Positions 19,527 to 27,521 of a stretch of DNA of 64,000 nucleotides are shown here, piece after piece. Location: positions 25,693-89,692 of the forward strand of contig JAJHPK010000039.1 in assembly GCA_020890945.1 (NCBI GenBank), written 5' to 3'. The notes beneath the pieces were generated by a model. That model was not told the origin of the DNA. It made no database searches and saw only the letters and a program-made list of their open reading frames with translations. Each line of letters starts with the position of its first letter. The stretch's first letter is position 1. The position numbers and the translations under genes are program-made. This DNA comes from Nitrosomonas sp. Lineage in GTDB: Bacteria; Pseudomonadota; Gammaproteobacteria; Burkholderiales; Nitrosomonadaceae.

Positions 19527-20693
19527 TGTAAAGAACGACATTTAATCTGACATTTCTATTTAAATTTACTTTTGAAAGGAAGTCAGATGAATATTGAAAC
19601 TGGACATAAAATCATTAAGAATAAGATTGGTTTGTTAAAACTGTCAGAAACATTAGGTAACATATCGCAGGCCTGCAAAGTGATGGGCTTTAGTCGCGAC
19701 AGTTTTTATCGATTTAAAGAACTATATGAGCAAGGAGGGGAGTCTGCGCTGCAGGAAATCAGTCGCAAGAAGCCGATTTTAGCGAACCGGGTTGCCCCAC
19801 AGGTTGAAGCAGCGGTTATCCGGCATGCGATTGCTCAGCCTGCTTATGGTCAGCATCGAGTCGCTAATGAATTACGTAAACAGGGGATTGTCGTTTCATC
19901 GGGGGGAGTGCGGTCGATCTGGCTACGCCATGATTTGGAAACATTTGCCAAGCGCCTGAAAGCTTTATCAGCCAAGGTAGCTCAAGATGGTTTGATTCTC
20001 ACAGAAGATCAATTGCGTGCGCTCGAAAAAGCTCGTGAGGAAAAACAAGCACACGGAGAAATCGAGACCGAGCATCCTGGGTATCTGGGCAGTCAAGATA
20101 CTTACTACGTGGGGAATATTAAAGGAGTGGGACGGATCTACCAACAGACATTTATCGATACTTATTGCAAGGTTGCTCTGGTCAAACTCTACGATCGCAA
20201 ACATGCGATTACTGCTGCCGACATGCTTAACGATCGCGTGCTGCCGTTTTATGAGGAACAAGGCATCCCTCTGTTACGTATTCTGACTGATCGAGGTAGT
20301 GAATATTGTGGTAATCGTGAGCATCATAACTATGAGCTTTATCTTGACTTGGAGAACATTGAACATACTCGCACCAAAGTCAAATCACCGCAGACCAATG
20401 GGATTTGTGAGCGTTTCCATCAGACCCTGCAAAACGAGTTTTATGCGAACGCCTTTCGACGCAAGATTTATCATTCTCTCGAGGAGTTACAATCCGATGT
20501 CGATACTTGGATTCATCATTACAACCATGATCGAACGCATTCCGGAAAACATTGCTTTGGTAAAGCACCCATGCAGACACTGAAAGACAGCATTCCTTTG
20601 GCGTTGGCCAAACAACTGAATCAGACTTTGCCGACGTCTGTTTCAGTCTCAGCTTAGTCGGCTTGTCTGTCAGAGCAAATTTCGTTCAGGACA
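19527..20693 (+). mobile_element. IS481-type insertion sequence, apparently complete
   Basis: A 1,167-bp element bounded by imperfect terminal inverted repeats that start with TGT. Left 19527-19552 and right 20668-20693 match at 20 of 26 positions, sharing GAACGA, ATTT and TCTGACA. It carries one full transposase gene. No target-site duplication is visible (gttatc before, agtcag after), which fits a rearranged insertion. The left end abuts the IS3 remnant. Confidence 0.85.
19587..20657 (+). CDS. IS481-family DDE transposase
   Basis: A 356-residue transposase from ATG 19587, preceded by AAAGGAAG. It has an N-terminal helix-turn-helix (ISQACKVMGFSRDSFYRFKELY) and a second HTH-like region (PAYGQHRVANELRKQGI). 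The integrase core follows, with FIDTYCKVALVKLYD, LTDRGSEYCG and the ERFHQTL...EFY segment with YNHDRTHSGKHCFGKAP, giving the expected DDE residues. No frameshift is visible, so it may be active. It lies wholly within the inverted repeats. Confidence 0.93.
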   Translation: MNIETGHKIIKNKIGLLKLSETLGNISQACKVMGFSRDSFYRFKELYEQGGESALQEISRKKPILANRVAPQVEAAVIRHAIAQPAYGQHRVANELRKQGIVVSSGGVRSIWLRHDLETFAKRLKALSAKVAQDGLILTEDQLRALEKAREEKQAHGEIETEHPGYLGSQDTYYVGNIKGVGRIYQQTFIDTYCKVALVKLYDRKHAITAADMLNDRVLPFYEEQGIPLLRILTDRGSEYCGNREHHNYELYLDLENIEHTRTKVKSPQTNGICERFHQTLQNEFYANAFRRKIYHSLEELQSDVDTWIHHYNHDRTHSGKHCFGKAPMQTLKDSIPLALAKQLNQTLPTSVSVSA

Positions 20694-21111
20694 AGTCAGG
20701 TAACCCTGAACCGGTTTCCGCCTCAACCGATCGGGCAATAGCGCAGCCATCATTGTTGGCATTTTCAAGTTTAATAAAAATGGACACTTTTTGGCTTTAA
20801 GTCCATTTTTTATGCGCTCAAATATTAAGCTTTTCTGTTTATGCATTTTAATAGGAACTGCGAACTCGCGCTTTCGACCCAAAACGGCTGTTGGTCTCCT
20901 TATTAGGAATGTAATGCTGACTCAAAAGCCGACTGTCAAATGTGCAATAACAAATTGTTTATCCCAGGCATATTTATAAGCACGAGGTTATTTTGTTTGT
21001 TTTTTTGCAAGCGCCAGCCGATGCTTCCTCTGATCCGCCCCGACTTTAACGGAGACTCCATTCTCTCGAAAGTTGGAGCGGATCGGGTAAAGACAGGGTA
21101 TATTTACTCCA
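20694..21111. other. Intergenic region with two hairpins
   Basis: About 420 bases between the IS and the end of the serine protease gene, with no supported gene. Two structures stand out. One is a 10-bp perfect stem 20776-20785/20801-20810 (aaaaatggac) with a T-rich exit. The other is a gatccgc...gcggatc dyad (21032-21038/21078-21084) with an inner acttt/aaagt pair just after the protease stop, plausibly its terminator. Confidence 0.45.
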
Positions 21112-22644
21112 TCAAGGCAAACCACTCTTCCTACAGGCACGATCTTCCCATTTGCAGAGATTCGCTTCATGTGAAGTAGTAGCCTCGGTGAGACATGCAT
21201 TAAGCGCACGATCGCAGTATCCTCTTTGCGGAGGCGGAGAGGAGACAGGGGGGGTTACGGCAATATCGAGTGTTCCCAACTCTGCTTGCACCGCACCGAT
21301 CGGGCTGTAGACTGATACTGGGGGAACAGCGTTCTGAAAGCCGCCCCAAGCGATTCCTACCAGCGCTACACGGGCCATTCCCATTTCGATGAAAACGGGC
21401 GATCCGCTGTCGCCGGGTTGTGAATCAAAGTTTGTCATGTCTTGACACAACAGCGTCTGAATTGTATCCCGCACTGGCATAGTCACGCAGCTGTTCGTGA
21501 CTGCACCGCTCGTGTAGCCTGTTGTTCGACCAATTTTATTAACGACAGTACCAACCAAGGGTGCCGGACCGGCGCGGTCCACCACTAGTTGAGCACCCCA
21601 GTAGTCCATCGTTGGGCCACAGGGAGGTGTACTGCAGGCCCTTGTCGGAAGTGCGATGTTACCAAGACCGTTGCCGTCTGCGGGGTCGTTAAAGGCTGCA
21701 AAGGCCGAGTCGCTGAAGCGGCACAACCGACCCGGTGGACAATTGGGCAAAGATGGTATCCAGGCGGGATTGACGGTATCTGTTGCGCTGGCAAGAGAGA
21801 TCAGACTGGGCTGATGAAGCGGTGTGCCTAATGCGCCGCCCGTGCCAGCATTGGTGCAGTGCGAATTAGTGAGAAACCCCATAACGCCGGCACGTTTGGC
21901 TACGGCCGTTACTGTACATGCATTTGGAGTTACACCTGGAAATACTCCTATAGATTCCCAAAAACTCATCTGGATGCCGCCCTCAAATGGTCTAAAGACA
22001 TCCCGTAGTGAATGATAAAACTCAGCCTCCTGATGTTGCACAACACGCACTGCACCGTTCGGCACGCCAATTTTCGCTATGTACTTCTCGGCTCTAGACA
22101 TACCTTCTTTTGTCGTAACGCCGATCGTTACACAATTGCACACCTCGTCGGCATCTAAAGACGCCGCATCCAGCAGCGTCATGACCTCGGCGAGTTTGTC
22201 TCGATAATCCAAGAGCTCGAACCACGTCCGCTTCGCTGACTTGAAAACGATGATAGGATTCTCATCAGCCGTGCCGTTCGCTTCGGCACGTGCCTCAAGG
22301 TAACGTTTAATGAACGGAAGCGCTTCTTCTTCCTTCGATGAATCCGTCAGAGCGACAATGACGTTACCCTTCTCGTCCAGATATAAACCTCCGAATGAAG
22401 GCACAAGACGATTCAGGGTCGCAAACCCTAGATCTAGTGAAATCGCATGAGCGGCACGTTCGATCGGGTCGAGGATGATATCAGATGTTTCTGTCGTTGC
22501 GGCACGTGCGGTGAATGTGCCGATGGATAAAATAACCAAGCATAACTTCAATAAGGCATTGCAACAACATTGCTTCATCCTGGCTACTGTGGCGTCCTCG
22601 ATCAATGCCGGAACTATGATTAGTTTAGATAAGATTTTCATCAT
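21112..22644 (-). CDS. Secreted chymotrypsin-fold (S1-type) serine protease
   Basis: A 510-residue exported protein. The hydrophobic signal lies at about residues 30-48 (KLCLVILSIGTFTARA), after a longer-than-usual N-terminal tail. ATG 22644 has AAGGAG upstream, while ATG 22578 would give a more ordinary signal peptide. Residues about 50-220 look like a propeptide or inhibitor domain. The protease domain follows, with GFLTNSHC (catalytic His), RFSDSAFAAF (likely Asp) and SQPGDSGSPVF (Ser). Paired Cys (CPPGRLC, CSTPPC) suggest disulfides. The C-terminus is a Pro-rich linker plus a short Cys-rich tail. GC content is above that of the backbone. It is translationally coupled to the small gene before it. 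Confidence 0.85.
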   Translation of the reverse strand: MMKILSKLIIVPALIEDATVARMKQCCCNALLKLCLVILSIGTFTARAATTETSDIILDPIERAAHAISLDLGFATLNRLVPSFGGLYLDEKGNVIVALTDSSKEEEALPFIKRYLEARAEANGTADENPIIVFKSAKRTWFELLDYRDKLAEVMTLLDAASLDADEVCNCVTIGVTTKEGMSRAEKYIAKIGVPNGAVRVVQHQEAEFYHSLRDVFRPFEGGIQMSFWESIGVFPGVTPNACTVTAVAKRAGVMGFLTNSHCTNAGTGGALGTPLHQPSLISLASATDTVNPAWIPSLPNCPPGRLCRFSDSAFAAFNDPADGNGLGNIALPTRACSTPPCGPTMDYWGAQLVVDRAGPAPLVGTVVNKIGRTTGYTSGAVTNSCVTMPVRDTIQTLLCQDMTNFDSQPGDSGSPVFIEMGMARVALVGIAWGGFQNAVPPVSVYSPIGAVQAELGTLDIAVTPPVSSPPPQRGYCDRALNACLTEATTSHEANLCKWEDRACRKSGLP

Positions 22645-22880
22645 TATGTCTCCTTTTGCAATTTTAATGTTGGTACTGCTGGAGCAGTGATGTTCAATAA
22701 CGCTGAACGACCCGAAGCATGTGCCGCAGCGTCGTTAAGTGCTGCCAATGCCATGGCAATCGCACGCGCAGTCAAAAATGGACCTTTCTGATCCCCAGAG
22801 CTCAATGCTGTTGTATGGTCTCTGCGGATACATTCCATACTCATATCGCACCAGAAGCGTAATTCACTTGTAGCCGTCAT
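22644..22880 (-). CDS. Small protein resembling the N-terminus of vanadium-dependent haloperoxidases
   Basis: 78 residues from ATG 22880, with a strong GGAGG site 10 bases upstream. The segment LRFWCDMSMECIRRDHT, followed by ARAIAMALAALNDAAAHASGR, resembles the first helices of the haloperoxidase/PAP2 superfamily. The catalytic His and Arg regions, several hundred residues on, are absent. It ends in TAATG, sharing a base with the protease start. It is either the remaining stub of a deleted gene now fused to the protease operon or a genuine short leader gene. The family match is by eye and moderate. Confidence 0.5.
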   Translation of the reverse strand: MTATSELRFWCDMSMECIRRDHTTALSSGDQKGPFLTARAIAMALAALNDAAAHASGRSALLNITAPAVPTLKLQKET

Positions 22881-23408
22881 TTGAAGGTACCTCCTCAAAA
22901 TATTTATTGGATTCCTTGATCATAGAATATTAAAAATATGAATATTCTTTTCATATCGTGAAAATTACTACAATCTGCCTTGCAGCCATAAATCTTTCTG
23001 TACGCACTGATCGTTTTCACGCTCAAATATAAACATACCCTGAGGAAATTTACTGTGACTTTCCTCACATCGGATCAGATTCATACTACAATGAACCGAC
23101 GCAAGTCTGATAATTGTGAAAATTTCCCTACTTTTCTGCGACCTTCGAAATAGCCAGTCATACAAAACGTCTAGTGTCATTCATTTTTATGAATGGCTCT
23201 AGACTAGTAGATACAATCTGTTAGTCTAGTAAGCTGTTAAGAAACAGTAAATTAAGGGATTATTGGGTATAGGGAAAATAAACCACCTTTTCCGTGAGTA
23301 TTGAATGTACTGGAAGCTGGCCAAACACTGTAATAATCGATCGAGAAATGACAATATTCCAGTTCAGTTATCACAAAAAAGTCAAAGATTTTGCCGCGTT
23401 TTGGCGCT
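22881..23408. other. Intergenic region; no gene seen
   Basis: About 530 bases between the small haloperoxidase-like gene and the IS91 remnant. It presumably holds the protease operon promoter. An imperfect hairpin (23169-23204) is annotated separately. A minus-strand open frame at 22968-23180 lacks a ribosome site and family features. Confidence 0.4.
23169..23204. repeat. Imperfect 16-bp inverted repeat
   Basis: Arms gtctagtgtcattcat (23169-23184) and 23189-23204 pair at 14 of 16 positions around a 4-base loop. It could be a terminator or the end of a mobile element. Confidence 0.5.
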
Positions 23409-23965
23409 TCAGGCGAAAGACGCCCAGGGGTAAAGATCAGCCCAGTGATGAAGAGGATTGAAAGGAACGAGCGCGGGATCAGGTTGGATCGAAAAGTTCG
23501 AAGGCCTGCGCAGACGCTCTAGGCGGTGCCCGCGCAGGCAAACCGAGATGATCAAGAATTTTAGTGATTGCGCCGGATTCCAGGATAGCGGCAATGATTT
23601 TCAGAGTTCCGCCACAGTGCGGACAATCTTCGATATCGATATCAAACACCCGCTTGAGCAAACGCGCCCAACTGATGCGCACGGAAACCGGGGAAGGCAG
23701 CACATCGGCATTCGTATCGAATCCATTACTTTTGTTTTTCTTGCTGCCAGGAATCATCTCAGCACGCAGTTTGGCGTTCGGCGCAAGCACGCCATGGAAA
23801 CGAATGAGGTTGAGCCTTGGCCGGGGAACCAGCGCAGCCAGCCGTTGCATGAATTCAAGGTGTCTTCAGCTTTAACACGATTTGCCCATCTTTATTGCGT
23901 GTCAGTCGTTCATTAGCAATCGCCGGTCGCGTGATGTAACGGCACAGATGTTCCAGTGTTATCAC
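23409..23965 (-). pseudogene. IS91-family transposase remnant
   Basis: Minus-strand translation from about 23965 reads LEHLCRYITRPAIANERL, then QIVLKLKTP and a stop, then after a gap of some 20 residues RLAALVPRPRLNLIRFHGV, WARLLKRVFDIDIEDCPHCGG, and ILDHLGLPARAPP. This is the C-terminal third of the IS91/ISCR Y2 transposase. An internal deletion and stop make it non-functional. It lies directly downstream of the multiheme cluster. IS91-type elements move flanking DNA by rolling-circle transposition, which may bear on how that cluster arrived. Confidence 0.85.
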
Positions 23966-24078
23966 TCCGGGGTTCCCCGACTCAATGCCGGATTTTCTCG
24001 TCCATAACTAGTAACTTTTCAATGTTAATTTCACCCTTTCCCCAGTAATTTTTGCATGTTGATTGACAATCATCAGCC

Positions 24079-26745
24079 TCAATTCAAATAATCCACCACA
24101 TCACGCACCATTTCATCATGATAATACTTGAACTTGGTGCGAGTCATCAGACCATGGCAGCTTAGACAAAAGGTTTTTTCGGGTTTGGTTTCACGCAGGA
24201 AACTGGTGTGTGGATCACCTTGGAGATTGTTGCGATTACCGGCCAAGGGTGGTGCTTTTTTCTCGAGATGTTCAGGACGCCACACATGGGGATCGTGGCA
24301 AGTTATGCAGGCAATATGACCAAAATCCGCCACGGCTTCTTTGCTATCGAGCAAAGGCATAAGCTTTTTGTCACTTTGTAGAATGATATCCTTGGCCGGA
24401 TGATTAAAGTAGCCAATGGCTTTTTCCTTAGCCGGTGCAGACTTTGCGTCTTGATGACAATTCAGGCATAAACGATTGCGCCGTAGCGTATTCTGCTGTT
24501 GATCTGCTACCGGTTGATCGGGTTGGCCCACCGCCTGCGCTGCAAACAAAAATGGTTGCTTGTCTTCATTGCGGTGCAAGCTATGACAGCTTCCGCATAC
24601 ACCGGCTTGTTTGGGAGTTTCTTTGAGCTGATTGTGGCTGTTTTTGGCGGTAATGCGTAAATCGTGATCGCTGCCAAGCACGGGAAGATTGTCTTTATGG
24701 CAGGATGAGCATAACTGGCCGTCACGATGCTCCAGACGCAATGCCGGAGTATCCGGTTTACCGCGATGAACGGTGTGGCATGTCAGGCAAGTCACTTGCT
24801 TGATTTCTTTCCCTTCAAGGATTACCGGATCGTTCAGCTCGAAATTAACCGGATGCACTCCTTTTTTCTGTGCTGCTTCTTTGCTATCCGCATGCTGGCG
24901 TTTGTGACAGTTTTCGCACAGTTTTTCAGCAGGCTGATGCAATATGGCCGTTGCGAGCCGACCTTCATGAACTGGATGACAGGTGGTGCAGCTCAACCAG
25001 TCCAACGGCTTGCCATCGAATTCAATCCGTCGCTCCGGTTTGAAATTAACGGGGTGTACGCCTTTTTCTCTTGCATGTTTCGGGTTCCGGCTACTTTGGC
25101 GCTGGTGACAGGCGGTGCACAAAAATTGCTCTTGTACCACCAGCATCGTCTTCTCTCCAGTTCCACCATGAATTTGATGGCAACTCTGACAGACAATTCC
25201 TTCTGGTCCCAACATGGCGCCAGCATCGCTCAGGCGTTGCGGTAGTCCATGAGTCAGTTCTTCGTCTTTGGGAAAACCTGGCGCCTTGCTAAATGGCCCT
25301 GGTTCCATGCGGATACTCAAAGGATGATTAACTCCGCGTGCTTGGGGACTCTGATTGCGGGCATTACTGGCTTTGGACTCATGGCAGCGCTCGCATAACT
25401 TGGCATCATCGTTGTTGACGCGCAACCAAGCATTCCGATGTCCTGAATAGAGAGTTGCCTGAGCATCGGTGTGATTATGCGGTGTATGGCAACTGACGCA
25501 ACTGAGTCGATGATCTTTAATCGTGGGAAATTCATCCGGCAACTTGTCTTTGTGCGGTCTGGGCTGAGGAAAGCGCTTGGGAGGATCATAAACCGTCGGA
25601 TGCTGACTGCCTTGTCCGATCGCCCATCGGGAATCGATCACCGGACCAAGGTGGCAACTGTCGCACATTTTTTCGCTGGCGACCGGCGACTGATCGGCAG
25701 TATCGAAAGCGCGCAGGGCTTCCGGTGCTTTCTCGGCCAATTCCAGATGACACATCAGGCATTCGCGACGCGCAGATTCTGGCTTGGCCACTCGTTGCAG
25801 CGGCATTGTCTCGGTGAAAGCAAGGCGAATTTTAACGACTCGGTTGGCACCGGTTTCACTGACTGCCAAAACATCGTCCTGATACGCCAGGCTAGTAGGA
25901 TTCTCAAAGCTAACTACTTTACCGTGGCTGTCTGCTAGTGCTCCCAGTGGTTCTCCACGGTGAAACACCTGGATCGTACCCAGGTACGCATCGCTGATGA
26001 ACAATAGTTCACGCCCGACATCCATCGCTAATCCACTGGGGCGAAACAATTCCCCGGACTGCAGGCCAAAACGACCGATCTGGGAAAACGGGCGCCCCAA
26101 GTCATTGAATACTTGAACCCGGGCGTTGAGCGCGTCCACCACGTACAGAAATCGTTGTGTGTCGGCAACGATCTGGTAGGGATACTGAAATTGCCCAGCC
26201 GGACTACCTCGTTTGCCGGTGCAACCTTGCCATTTACCCTGATCGGCTTCAATCCAGCACAAGCGGGAACTACGATCGCTCCAGTAAATATGGTCGCCAA
26301 CGCGGAGGGCCGCGACGGGATCGGGATCGATCTGGCAGTGATCGGCAGACTCGTTTTCTTTTTCATCGCAAGTCAGCTTCGGTAAATCATAGTGACGTTG
26401 GATGCGCCCTTGCCTATCCAGTGTTGTCAAACGGCGTCTGCCGGTATCGGTTACCAGAAAACCATTCTCCGTGGTAGTGATATCCAAGGGCTTTTTGAAT
26501 GTCTCTGCTGCCTGCAGCAAAATCTTTTTCGAGTCTTGCAATCGCCACAGTTGACCGCGTACATCCAAAGCCATGATTCCGCCTTGCGGGGTAAGAGTCA
26601 CACCCACCGGACGTTCAAGTGCATCGTAGGCAATCTGTTCCACCGCTGCCGGTCTGGGTGCAGCCTGGAGTACAAGCGGCAATAGCAAGCCGGGCAAAAC
26701 CAAGAGAAAAAAGTATTGCGGTATTTTCGATATCACAGTGATCAT
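24079..26745 (-). CDS. 14-heme c-type cytochrome with N-terminal NHL beta-propeller
   Basis: An 888-residue exported protein (signal peptide at about residues 10-28). Residues about 35-330 contain NHL/SMP-30-like propeller repeats (GGIMALDVRGQLWRL, RFLYVVDALNARVQVF, ELLFISDAYLGTIQVF, DDVLAVSETGANRVVK). From about 335 to 880 there are 14 CxxCH motifs by direct count (CLMCH, CDSCH, CVSCH, CERCH, CQSCH, CTACH, CTTCH, CENCH, CLTCH, CSSCH, CGSCH, CLNCH, CITCH, CLSCH). It would be periplasmic or extracellular and could store or wire electrons, the propeller serving docking. Repeated KKGVHPVNF/EKGVHPVNF segments show internal duplication of the heme region. It has no lipobox. It overlaps the preceding gene by four bases (ATGA) and is last in the operon. 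Confidence 0.92.
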   Translation of the reverse strand: MITVISKIPQYFFLLVLPGLLLPLVLQAAPRPAAVEQIAYDALERPVGVTLTPQGGIMALDVRGQLWRLQDSKKILLQAAETFKKPLDITTTENGFLVTDTGRRRLTTLDRQGRIQRHYDLPKLTCDEKENESADHCQIDPDPVAALRVGDHIYWSDRSSRLCWIEADQGKWQGCTGKRGSPAGQFQYPYQIVADTQRFLYVVDALNARVQVFNDLGRPFSQIGRFGLQSGELFRPSGLAMDVGRELLFISDAYLGTIQVFHRGEPLGALADSHGKVVSFENPTSLAYQDDVLAVSETGANRVVKIRLAFTETMPLQRVAKPESARRECLMCHLELAEKAPEALRAFDTADQSPVASEKMCDSCHLGPVIDSRWAIGQGSQHPTVYDPPKRFPQPRPHKDKLPDEFPTIKDHRLSCVSCHTPHNHTDAQATLYSGHRNAWLRVNNDDAKLCERCHESKASNARNQSPQARGVNHPLSIRMEPGPFSKAPGFPKDEELTHGLPQRLSDAGAMLGPEGIVCQSCHQIHGGTGEKTMLVVQEQFLCTACHQRQSSRNPKHAREKGVHPVNFKPERRIEFDGKPLDWLSCTTCHPVHEGRLATAILHQPAEKLCENCHKRQHADSKEAAQKKGVHPVNFELNDPVILEGKEIKQVTCLTCHTVHRGKPDTPALRLEHRDGQLCSSCHKDNLPVLGSDHDLRITAKNSHNQLKETPKQAGVCGSCHSLHRNEDKQPFLFAAQAVGQPDQPVADQQQNTLRRNRLCLNCHQDAKSAPAKEKAIGYFNHPAKDIILQSDKKLMPLLDSKEAVADFGHIACITCHDPHVWRPEHLEKKAPPLAGNRNNLQGDPHTSFLRETKPEKTFCLSCHGLMTRTKFKYYHDEMVRDVVDYLN

Positions 26746-27521
26746 CGGGTCAGATCAAGGATGCGAATCTTTTGTTCCTTGTCGTAGTTGCGTTTAAAGA
26801 ATTGCGGGAGTACATGGCGTTGGATTTGCTTAGCCTGGTCAGGGTTCGCACCAAGGGCCTGAAGGTCGAACAGCGGCTTTTTTTCCTGGTGGCAACCATC
26901 GCATGACAAGCCCTGTGGCTCAAGCGGGCGATGCAGTTGGGCGTGTAGCTGAATCTTTTGTTCTGTATCGCCCTCGCGCCATAGGCGGGCGATGTCCTGT
27001 GCTTTTGCAGATGAAGGCAAGGGAACGGCGGGTTGGTCTTGCCAGAAAGGTGCGATTTTCACGTTTCCATCCGGCAGATTCTCGTTGTCCAGATCACGGC
27101 CCGCACGAAAGCGCGAAGCATCGGCTTCTAGTACCTGTCCGTTGGAAAAATCGAGCCATCGGTAAGCAAAAGTAACGTTTTTCGGACGAAAATGACAGGT
27201 ACTGCACGCAATATAGCGGCTGTGCATGTTGAGCAAGGCGCGCGTCCACAGCGATTGCCGGTGTGGCAGGGGCAAATGACACATCTGGCAGAACGTTTCA
27301 CCTTGACTGATTGGCTGCTGCGGACGGCGATGAAAAGGAGGCAACTGCTGATCCAGATCCTCTCGAATCTCGATTTCTCGGTAATCATGAATCGTTTTGC
27401 GCGACTCGGCCAGCCGTTTCTCGTCGGGACGCTGTTCGATGGCTTCCAGATAGATCGGATTTGCCTGTGCGCCACTGATCCAATAAAACGATGCAACCAG
27501 TAGTATGAATCTAATAAACAT
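26742..27521 (-). CDS. Triheme c-type cytochrome
   Basis: About 259 residues from ATG 27521. This start is chosen because it is followed by a clean signal peptide (MFIRFILLVASFYWISGAQA). The frame extends further upstream, but into the reductase gene. Heme motifs are CQMCH, CSTCH and CDGCH. The C-terminal third (about 70 residues after the last motif) has no heme. It would reside in the periplasm. The start codon lies inside the last codons of the flavocytochrome gene (11-base overlap) and its stop overlaps the NHL cytochrome start, so all three are translationally coupled. Partner-specific electron shuttle is the inferred role. Confidence 0.85.
   Translation of the reverse strand: MFIRFILLVASFYWISGAQANPIYLEAIEQRPDEKRLAESRKTIHDYREIEIREDLDQQLPPFHRRPQQPISQGETFCQMCHLPLPHRQSLWTRALLNMHSRYIACSTCHFRPKNVTFAYRWLDFSNGQVLEADASRFRAGRDLDNENLPDGNVKIAPFWQDQPAVPLPSSAKAQDIARLWREGDTEQKIQLHAQLHRPLEPQGLSCDGCHQEKKPLFDLQALGANPDQAKQIQRHVLPQFFKRNYDKEQKIRILDLTR

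Noticed and set aside
20670-20882. 70-codon minus-strand frame overlapping the right end of the IS481-type element
   Set aside because: It crosses the terminal inverted repeat and has no recognisable motif.
22968-23180. 70-codon minus-strand frame upstream of the protease operon
   Set aside because: No ribosome site or family signature; sequence looks intergenic and contains part of a hairpin.
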